Positions 57,998 through 64,000 of a DNA stretch of 64,000 nt are shown one piece after another; the first letter of the stretch is position 1; the number at the start of each line of letters is the position of its first letter. The position numbers and the translations under genes were made by a program. The notes beneath the pieces were generated by a model. The model saw nothing but the letters and a program-made list of their open reading frames with translations, was not told the DNA's origin and searched no databases. Location: assembly GCA_963779685.1 (NCBI GenBank), contig CAVZZG010000003.1, positions 1,674,001 through 1,738,000 of the forward strand, in the 5' to 3' direction. The DNA is from CAVZZG01 sp963779685. Lineage in GTDB: Bacteria; Actinomycetota; Thermoleophilia; Gaiellales; F1-60-MAGs149.

Positions 57998-60406
57998 ATG
58001 GCGACGCAGGTTCAGATCCGACCGCCGCGCGCGGTGCGCTTCTTCGCCTCGGAGGCAAGCGCACCGCGCATCCGCCGCCTGTCGGACGGTGTCGACCTGG
58101 TGCTCGTGCTCGCAGCGATCATCGCGCTCGCCTGGTGGGCGGTGCCGACGCGACCGTTCGAGCAATCACTCACGGATGGCCTGGCGGCCTCGCCTGCCTG
58201 GCTGGTGAAGCTGTGGGTGCTGATCTACGACTTCGCCGTGGCGCTCGCGCCGGTCGTGCTGCTGGCCGCCCTCTTCCGGCGCCGCTGGCCGGTGCTGCTG
58301 GAAGGGTTGATGGCTGCTGCGCTCGCACTGGTCGGCGTCGTGCTGACGGTGGGATGGTCCACCGGCAACTGGCCGTCGCTGACCGATGCCGGCGGCGCGG
58401 GCAGCGCCGTGGTGTGGCCGGCCGCGGCTCTGGCGCTGGCCGCGGCGCCGCTGTACACGGTTTCGCCTGACCTGACCGAGCCGATGCGGCGCTTTGTGAG
58501 CCGCACCATCGTGGCGGGCGGCATCGCCTACATGCTCGCGGGGCGGGCGACGCCCACTGCCGTGCTGGCAGCGATCCTGATCGCGATGGCCGCAGCAGCC
58601 ATGGCTCGGCTCGTGATCGGGACGACAGCCGGCCGCCTCACCGGTCACGACGTCCTGGCACTGGTCGGAGCGCTCGGCGTCAGCATCGGCGAGATCGCCG
58701 TGCTGAAGCGCCGCATGGACGGATTGATCCTGGTCGAGACAACCGGCCCGGACGACGAGCCGTTGTACGTGAAGGTGCATGGGAGGGATGCAGCCGAGAG
58801 CCGCCTCGTGCTACGCCTCTGGCGCACCCTCGCCTACCGGGACGGTGGCACCACGCTCGGACACGCGCGAGTACCCGGCCTCGAGCACGAGACCCTGGCA
58901 ACGCTACTCGCCGCCGCCCGGGGCGCACCGGTCTGGCCGGTCGTGGCGGCAGGCAGGCCGGCCGGCCCCGACGAAGCTCTCGTCCTGCACCGCTCGGGCA
59001 CGCGGCTCGCCGACGTCGCCTCCGGCGCGTTCGAAGCGCGGGATGCCGGCGCTGCCTGGCAGGCGCTGGCGGCCACGCACGCCGCCGGCGTCGCCCATCT
59101 CGGGATCACCGCCCACTCCATGGCGTGGCTCGACGACCGCTCCGTCGTGTTCACCGACCTCGAGGAAGCCGTCATCGCCCCGGGGCCGGAGCGCCTCCAT
59201 ACCGACCGGGCGCAGTTGTTCGTCCTGCTGGCGACGCTCGTCGGCGCCGATGCCGCACTCGACTCCGCCGAGGCCGCGCTCGGGCAGGAGAACCTCGCCG
59301 CCATGCTGCCGTACGTCCAGACCGCCGCGCTCCCGACCACGCTGCGGGTCGCCGTCCACGGAGCCCGGCTGGACATCGAGGCCTTCCGGAAGGTCGCCGC
59401 CGAGCGGGCGGGCGTGTCCGAGCCGGAGCTTGCAAAGCTGCGCCGGCTCAGCTGGGGCAGCCTCATTCGTACCGGTCTGCTGATCCTCGCAGCCGGCACG
59501 ATTCTGTCGGCTGCGTCGAACCTGGACCGGGAGGAGCTGGCAAACGAGCTCGCGGGGGCCTCGATCGCGCTGATCGTCGTCGGCTTCATCGTCGCCCAGA
59601 CCCCACGCTTCACGCAGGCCATCTCCACCCTTGGCTCGGTGCCCGCGCGCCTCCCGCTCGGGCCCGTCTACGTCATGCAACTCGCCACGTCGTTCCTCAA
59701 CATCGCCCTCCCCTCGGCAGCGGCCCGGATGGCACTGAACATCCGGTTCTTCCAGCGGCAGGGCGTTCCGCCCGGCACCGCCGTGACGTCCGGCCTGATC
59801 GCATCCTTCGTCGGCAATGCCGTGCAGGCCGTCATGCTGATCGGCATCCTCGCCTTCTCGTCGATCTCGTTCGACGTGCCGGGAAGCGAGCCATCATCCG
59901 GCGGCGACTCGTCGCACAGCTTCATCCTCGCCCTCATCCTGCTGGCGCTCGCGGCGCTGGCGGTCGGCATCGTCCTGGCCATCACGGTCAAGCGCTACCG
60001 CCGCGCCGTGGTGGCCAAGTGGCACGCGTGGTGGCCGGACGTCCGGGCCTCGCTGAAGCCGCTCCAGGACCCGCAGAAGCTCCTGCAGCTCCTCGGGGGC
60101 AGCGTCGCGACGGAACTGCTGTTCGCGCTGGCGCTGTGGATCTTCGTGGCCGCCATCGGCACCGACATCAGCCTGGTCGACGCCCTCTACGTCAACCTGG
60201 CGGCGAGCCTCATCGCCATGTTCATTCCGATCCCCGGCGGCATCGGGGTCACCGAGGGCGCGATGGTGTACGGGCTGACCGGCCTCGGCGTTTCCCAGGA
60301 GACGGCGTTTGCGGCGGTCATCGTCTACCGCATCGCAACCTTCTACCTGCCCCCGGCCTGGGGGTACTTCGCCATGCAGTGGCTCGAGAAGAAGCGCTAC
60401 ATCTAG
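57998..60406 (+). CDS. Lysylphosphatidylglycerol-synthase-like flippase with internal pseudokinase-like domain
   Basis: 802 residues. The N-terminal block of about six transmembrane helices (75-235) is followed by a cytoplasmic region (about 245-480) resembling a protein-kinase/RIO fold: DEPLYVKVHGRDAAESRLVLRLWRTL, LVLHRSGTRLADVASG, AWQALAATHAAGVAHLGITAHSMAWLDD and VVFTDLEEAV. The HRD-like catalytic loop lacks the Asp, and DFG is replaced by TDLEE, so it is probably a pseudokinase. The C-terminal half is a UPF0104/LPG_synthase_TM flippase domain with LPLGPVYVMQLATSFLNIALPSAAAR, FIPIPGGIGVTEGAMVYGL and a final FYLPPAWGYFAMQWLEKK. It may move a lipid across the membrane under control of the pseudokinase. 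Confidence 0.85.
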   Translation: MATQVQIRPPRAVRFFASEASAPRIRRLSDGVDLVLVLAAIIALAWWAVPTRPFEQSLTDGLAASPAWLVKLWVLIYDFAVALAPVVLLAALFRRRWPVLLEGLMAAALALVGVVLTVGWSTGNWPSLTDAGGAGSAVVWPAAALALAAAPLYTVSPDLTEPMRRFVSRTIVAGGIAYMLAGRATPTAVLAAILIAMAAAAMARLVIGTTAGRLTGHDVLALVGALGVSIGEIAVLKRRMDGLILVETTGPDDEPLYVKVHGRDAAESRLVLRLWRTLAYRDGGTTLGHARVPGLEHETLATLLAAARGAPVWPVVAAGRPAGPDEALVLHRSGTRLADVASGAFEARDAGAAWQALAATHAAGVAHLGITAHSMAWLDDRSVVFTDLEEAVIAPGPERLHTDRAQLFVLLATLVGADAALDSAEAALGQENLAAMLPYVQTAALPTTLRVAVHGARLDIEAFRKVAAERAGVSEPELAKLRRLSWGSLIRTGLLILAAGTILSAASNLDREELANELAGASIALIVVGFIVAQTPRFTQAISTLGSVPARLPLGPVYVMQLATSFLNIALPSAAARMALNIRFFQRQGVPPGTAVTSGLIASFVGNAVQAVMLIGILAFSSISFDVPGSEPSSGGDSSHSFILALILLALAALAVGIVLAITVKRYRRAVVAKWHAWWPDVRASLKPLQDPQKLLQLLGGSVATELLFALALWIFVAAIGTDISLVDALYVNLAASLIAMFIPIPGGIGVTEGAMVYGLTGLGVSQETAFAAVIVYRIATFYLPPAWGYFAMQWLEKKRYI

Positions 60407-60409
60407 CGC

Positions 60410-60667
60410 CTACACGTACATGTCGGCCGAGACGCGGTCGACCTCGACGATCGCGTCGGCCGGGATGCCCGCCCGGGCGGCGGCGGCGCGGATCGGGTCG
60501 GGCGACGGCGCCTCGTACAGGCAGTAGGTGCGCCGCTTGTCGGCGGAGAGGAACGAGAACAGCCAGCGCACGCCCTCGTCGGCGTTGACCTCCTCGATCA
60601 GGCGGACGCTGTCGGCGTCCATGTGGAGCTCCTCGGCGAACTCGCGCTCGATCATGTAGAGCGGCAT
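60410..60667 (-). CDS. DUF4242 family protein
   Basis: 85 residues: MPLYMIEREFAEELHMDADSVRLIEEVNADEGVRWLFSFLSADKRRTYCLYEAPSPDPIRAAAARAGIPADAIVEV. The MxxYxIER start, the SYLS/D-K(R)TYCLYEAP strand and the AA-RAGIPAD-I-EV helix are diagnostic of DUF4242 (a ferredoxin-like fold, some annotated as nickel-binding). It lies 9 bp downstream of the LuxR-type regulator's upstream... neighbour side, converging with the flippase gene. Function unknown. Confidence 0.85.
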   Translation of the reverse strand: MPLYMIEREFAEELHMDADSVRLIEEVNADEGVRWLFSFLSADKRRTYCLYEAPSPDPIRAAAARAGIPADAIVEVDRVSADMYV

Positions 60668-60676
60668 GCGTCGATC

Positions 60677-63601
60677 CTATCGTGTCGGCGCCGGGTCGGC
60701 CAGCCCTCGGCGGTGGGCGTAGGCGGCGGCCTCGGTGCGGTTGGCGCACCCGGTCTTACGCAGGATGCTGCGGACGTGGTTCGCGGCGGTGTGCTCGCTG
60801 ATGACCAGCTCCCTGCCGATATCGCGATTCGATCGCCCCTCGGACACGAGCTGGAGGATCGTCACCTCGCGCGGCGAGAGGCCGTCCGGCGGGTCGGCGG
60901 CCGCCCGCTCGGTGCCGATCCGGCCGAGCACCCGCCGGAGCCCGAGGTGGGTTGCCATGCGGGCCGCCTCGTCCAGCATGGCAGCGTCGCCACGGGCAAG
61001 CCCGTGCTCGGCGAGCGTGTGGGCGACCCATGTCCGCGCGCCCATCCGCCGGTTGTGCTCGAGCGCGGCGGCGAAGTGGCCGTCCGCTGCCTCGAGGTCG
61101 CCCAGCACGGCGGCGAGCATGCCCAGGAAGCGATCGGCGGACCCCAGGACGGCCACCCCGTGGCCGATCATCACGTTGGTACCGGCCTGCGGCAGCAGCA
61201 CCGGATACAGCATCGCGGCGAGTGCCGGGTCGCGGAGCACGGTCGCGGCGTCCGCGAGGTAGGCGAGCGATGCGACCCACAGCTGCCGCAGCGGTTCGAG
61301 CCCTTCCGCCCTCACCGCGGCGACCGCCTCACGGGCCTCGTCGTGCATGCCCAGGTCCGCCAGCAGCGCCGCGAAGCCGGGCCGCCACATGCCGTCGCCT
61401 TCGCGCGCGAGCACTCGCATGACGGGCGCGAGGCCGGCCAGGCGACCCTGCTCGCGCCGGATGTTGAACATCTGGATGCCGTACACGCCGGACGCGTCGC
61501 GCCCGGTCAGGAGACGGCTCCACTCCTGCGAGACCTGTGCGGCCTCGTCCGCTTCCTCGAGCCGGCCGTCCGCGAGGGCGATGGCCGAGCGGTAGTGCTC
61601 GGCGACGTGCAGGATGAACGGCTGCCGTACCTGCACGGCCAGCTCGCGCACCCGGGCCAGCTCGCGGCGGGCGGCGTCCATGTCGCCCAGGCCGATCAAC
61701 CCCGCCACCCGCCATTCGGCGGCCTCCGCCCGCAACTCGACGTCGCCGACCAGGGTCGCGAGCCGTGCCGCCTCGGCCAGGTCGGCGACGATGCCGGGCA
61801 TGGGCGGCCGCACGGCACTCCAGTACGACCGCATGAACACGATCGCCAGGCCGTGGTCGTCGCCCAGACGGCGCGCCATGGCGATGGCCTCGCTGCGGGT
61901 GCGATCGGACAGCTCCGCCTCGCCGAGGAAGTCGTAGGCGCGAGCCAGGCCCGCGGCGACCCGCACGCGAAGCTCCGAGTCGTCCGGCGGGAGCGCGGCG
62001 ACGGCCTCCTCCAGCAGCTCGCGTGCGCCCGCATCCACGAGGGCGGGACGCCAGCAGGCGTTCTCGAACCCGATCGCCGCCCTGGCCAGCAACTCGCCGT
62101 CATCGCGAGCTCGGGCGATGGCGGCGGTGGCGATGAACGCCTGCAACGATGCCGCCGACGCGCCGCCGCGGTAGTAGGCGTCGCCGAGAGCCAGCTGCGC
62201 CTCCGCCCGTTCCCGCTCGTCCTCGATGCCGAGGTCGATCGCGGTCTGGAGATGGGTCGCGGCCGCGTCGTAGGCCAGCGATGCGGTGGCCGCCGCGGCG
62301 GCCAGCATGTGGTAATGAACGGCCCGCTGCGGCGGCGCCAGGGGGATGGCCGCCGCGTAGTGATGCGCGAGATCCTCGGACCGGAGCCTTGCCGCCGGCT
62401 GCGCCTCGAGCGCCACTGCGACCCGAAGGTGCAGCTCGGCCCGCCGGAGCCCCGAGAGCCGATCGTAGATGGCGCGACGCACCAGCTCGTGGGTGAAGCG
62501 GTAGGCGAGTCCCAGGCCCGGGACCTCCTCCAGCATGCCGCTGGCCGCGGCCTCCTCGATCGGGCTCCGCAGGGAATCGGCCGACCGGGTCGTGGCGGAC
62601 TGGATCACCTCGAGGTCGAACACGGGGCCGGCCACGGCGGCGACCTCGAGCAGGTCCCTCGTGGCGGGACCGAGACGCCCGACCCGCTGCGTGACGACCT
62701 CCCGCACGCCCTCGGGTGTGGCCAGGTCGTCGAGCGCCCGCACCAGCCGGACGGTGCCGTCCTCGACGGCGATGGCGCCGGTGTCCATCAGCGTCCGCCA
62801 CAGCTCGCAGATCAGGAACGCATTGCCGTGCGTCAGCTCGGTCATCGCATCGGCCAGGGCGCGCGGCGCGTCGTCATGGGCGCCGGCCGCGCGGCGGACG
62901 AACTCGCCCACCTCGTCGACGCTGAGCCCCGCGAGCCGGAGCCGGACGACGTCGTCGGCACGGCGCAGATCGGCAAGCGCGTCGGCCAGCTCCGCGGGAA
63001 CATCGGCCTCGGTGTCGCGGAACGTCGCCACGATCAGCAGCCGCCCGTCCGCACCGGTACGCGCCAGGTGGCGCAGGAGATGCAGCGTCGGCGTGTCGGC
63101 CCAGTGCCCGTCCTCGATCACCAGCACGACCGGACGCTCGCGGCTGGCGGCGGAGAGAACGTCTCCGACGGCCGTGTGCAGCCGGTGGCGCTCGGTGTCC
63201 GGGTCGCCGATCATCGGCGAGGGAAGGCCGGGAATGCGGTGCTCGAGGTCGGGCACGAGTCGGCGAAGCTCGCCGCCGGCCGCGCCCAGCGCCCCCTGCA
63301 GCTCGTCGGGCGCGAGTGTCCGCACGAGCTGATCGAGCGCCTCCGCGAAAGGACGGTACGGGGTCCGCACGACGGCGTCGCAGCCGCCGTAGAGCACCAG
63401 TGCGCCCTGCCCGGCGGCCTGCTGCGCGAGCTCGCGGATCAGCCTGCTCTTGCCGGAACCGGCCTCCCCCGCCACCAGGGCAACGCGGCGGGTCTCACCG
63501 GACCGAAGGGGAATCAGGGCGACGAGCGTCCGCAGCTCGTGGGTGCGACCGACGAACGGGAACGACGGAGCGAGGCGGAGCGGGGCTGGAAGCGTCGACA
63601 T
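60677..63601 (-). CDS. Large ATP-binding LuxR (LAL) family transcriptional regulator
   Basis: About 974 residues from ATG 63601 (TTG 63616 would add five). The N-terminal AAA_16 module has PFVGRTHELRTLVALIPL, Walker A VALVAGEAGSGKSRLIREL and Walker B RPVVLVIEDGHWADTPTLHLLRHLA. A long TPR-like helical region (about 330-890) follows, then a C-terminal LuxR HTH: LSPREVTILQLVSEGRSNRDIGRELVISEHTAANHVRSILRKTGCANRTEAAAYAHRRGL. LAL proteins usually activate a nearby catabolic or secondary-metabolite gene; the divergent FAD-dependent oxidoreductase at 63738 is the natural candidate. No frameshift seen over 2.9 kb. Confidence 0.92.
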   Translation of the reverse strand: MSTLPAPLRLAPSFPFVGRTHELRTLVALIPLRSGETRRVALVAGEAGSGKSRLIRELAQQAAGQGALVLYGGCDAVVRTPYRPFAEALDQLVRTLAPDELQGALGAAGGELRRLVPDLEHRIPGLPSPMIGDPDTERHRLHTAVGDVLSAASRERPVVLVIEDGHWADTPTLHLLRHLARTGADGRLLIVATFRDTEADVPAELADALADLRRADDVVRLRLAGLSVDEVGEFVRRAAGAHDDAPRALADAMTELTHGNAFLICELWRTLMDTGAIAVEDGTVRLVRALDDLATPEGVREVVTQRVGRLGPATRDLLEVAAVAGPVFDLEVIQSATTRSADSLRSPIEEAAASGMLEEVPGLGLAYRFTHELVRRAIYDRLSGLRRAELHLRVAVALEAQPAARLRSEDLAHHYAAAIPLAPPQRAVHYHMLAAAAATASLAYDAAATHLQTAIDLGIEDERERAEAQLALGDAYYRGGASAASLQAFIATAAIARARDDGELLARAAIGFENACWRPALVDAGARELLEEAVAALPPDDSELRVRVAAGLARAYDFLGEAELSDRTRSEAIAMARRLGDDHGLAIVFMRSYWSAVRPPMPGIVADLAEAARLATLVGDVELRAEAAEWRVAGLIGLGDMDAARRELARVRELAVQVRQPFILHVAEHYRSAIALADGRLEEADEAAQVSQEWSRLLTGRDASGVYGIQMFNIRREQGRLAGLAPVMRVLAREGDGMWRPGFAALLADLGMHDEAREAVAAVRAEGLEPLRQLWVASLAYLADAATVLRDPALAAMLYPVLLPQAGTNVMIGHGVAVLGSADRFLGMLAAVLGDLEAADGHFAAALEHNRRMGARTWVAHTLAEHGLARGDAAMLDEAARMATHLGLRRVLGRIGTERAAADPPDGLSPREVTILQLVSEGRSNRDIGRELVISEHTAANHVRSILRKTGCANRTEAAAYAHRRGLADPAPTR

Positions 63602-63610
63602 CGGACCGAT

Positions 63611-63680
63611 GGTCAACGTTGACTATCGCACGGATCACGCTCGCTTCCAACGGCGGCCGGAAAGAAGGTCAACGTCCGCT
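63611..63680. promoter_or_regulatory. Repeated GGTCAACG sites between the LAL regulator and oxidoreductase
   Basis: GGTCAACGTTGACTAT at 63611-63626 contains the perfect palindrome GTCAACGTTGAC (63612-63623). A related half-site, GGTCAACGTCCGCTAT, lies at 63667-63682. Both are in the divergent promoter region and are candidate binding sites for the LAL protein or another regulator. Confidence 0.5.
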
Positions 63681-63737
63681 ATGCGCGCGGAGCACGGGGA
63701 GCGTAGATTCCGGAGGTCTGCGAAAAGGGAGCACCAC

Positions 63738-64000
63738 ATGAGCACGATGACGATCGCCGACGCGGCACGACGCGAGCTCGCCGGCTTCGGTGGGCAGCTG
63801 ACAGGGCCGGAGGACGCGAGCTACGACGATGCCCGCGCCGTCTACAACGCCATGATCGACCGCCGGCCGGGAGTGCTCGCACGCTGCACCTCCGCCGATG
63901 ACGTTGCGAGCGCGATCGCGTTCGCACGTCGCCACGACCAGCTGCTGGCGATCCGCGGCGGCGGACACAACGGCGGCGGGCTCGGCACGTGCGACGACGG
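63738..64000 (+). CDS. FAD-binding oxidoreductase (berberine-bridge type), N-terminal part
   Basis: Cut by the right window edge after 87 residues. It starts at ATG 63738 with AAGGGAG 9 nt upstream. LTGPEDASYDDARAVYNAMIDRRPGVLARCTSADDVASAIAFAR and LAIRGGGHNGGG match the PCMH-type FAD domain of the protein at 26648, with the same histidine (GGGHN) for covalent flavin attachment. It is divergent from the LAL regulator, which probably controls it. Confidence 0.87.
   Translation, partial: MSTMTIADAARRELAGFGGQLTGPEDASYDDARAVYNAMIDRRPGVLARCTSADDVASAIAFARRHDQLLAIRGGGHNGGGLGTCDD

Noticed and set aside
60623..63622. A 999-residue plus-strand frame opposite the LAL regulator
   Set aside because: Composition is His/Arg/Gly-rich shadow coding; the minus strand has Walker A/B and LuxR motifs over the whole length.
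1..64000. CRISPR arrays or ribosomal RNA genes
   Set aside because: No regularly spaced direct repeats with unique spacers and no rRNA-like conserved sequence were seen anywhere in the window.

Overview
High-GC (about 70%) DNA with GTG starts, many 1-4 nt stop/start overlaps and a mostly actinobacterial gene repertoire (LeuDH-type dehydrogenase, ClC and SulP transporters, LAL regulator, GST, DUF4242, berberine-bridge oxidoreductases). I infer an actinomycetote, possibly Thermoleophilia-like; the class is a guess. At least eleven single-base frameshifts interrupt otherwise well conserved genes, so this looks like a long-read or metagenomic assembly with residual indels. Several long open frames are artefactual fusions, and I report the underlying genes instead.

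Layout. 0-9.2 kb: a GAF-GGDEF protein, a leucine-dehydrogenase-like enzyme, a rhomboid protease, a GST, a TfoX-like protein, an acyl-CoA synthetase and an HTH/nucleotidyltransferase pair. 9.3-10.3 kb: a TetR/DUF4260 operon with two perfect operators in its promoter. 10.3-19 kb: small proteins, tRNA-Ala(TGC), a second membrane GGDEF protein, a soluble transhydrogenase, an M20 peptidase, LemA, a ClC channel, a PilZ-like protein and tRNA-Ala(CGC). 19.0-20.2 kb: a small cassette (ERCC4-type nuclease fragment plus RHH/MazF toxin-antitoxin) bounded by related hairpins that appears to have cut the 3' part of an alpha/beta-hydrolase gene. 20.2-39.8 kb: core metabolism and transport: HIBADH-like enzyme, kinase plus class III aminotransferase, SulP, FAD oxidoreductase, PfkB kinase, AAA ATPase, MFS, two zinc dehydrogenases, a fused siroheme-decarboxylase-like protein, cytochrome c, HAD phosphatase, serS, CNMP/CBS/DUF294 protein and a DEDDh exonuclease.

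39.85-49.00 kb is an integrative element inserted in the 3' end of tRNA-Ser(TGA). It has a 61-bp exact att repeat, a tyrosine integrase beside the right repeat, candidate integrase arm sites at both ends, two excisionase-like proteins, an HTH/nucleotidyltransferase pair, an AbiE-type toxin-antitoxin and two insertion sequences (IS3/IS407-like and IS481-like). To its right (49.0-50.7 kb) lies the remnant of a second, related element: the same arm sequence at the same distance from the att core, a second AbiEi gene and an AbiEii gene cut after 19 codons.

50.7-64 kb: a rifamycin phosphotransferase gene (rph) directly at the remnant boundary, then a four-gene operon in which a response regulator/histidine kinase pair is flanked by two small proteins sharing a helical domain, a secreted Ig-like protein behind a hairpin-rich leader, a flippase with an internal pseudokinase-like domain, a DUF4242 protein, a large LuxR-type ATPase regulator and the start of a second FAD-dependent oxidoreductase.

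Themes: cyclic-di-GMP signalling (two GGDEF proteins plus a PilZ-like protein), stacked mobile DNA at one tRNA gene, several nucleotidyltransferase-type toxin-antitoxin modules, and many island genes whose -10 box lies only 6-12 nt before the start codon, implying leaderless mRNAs.
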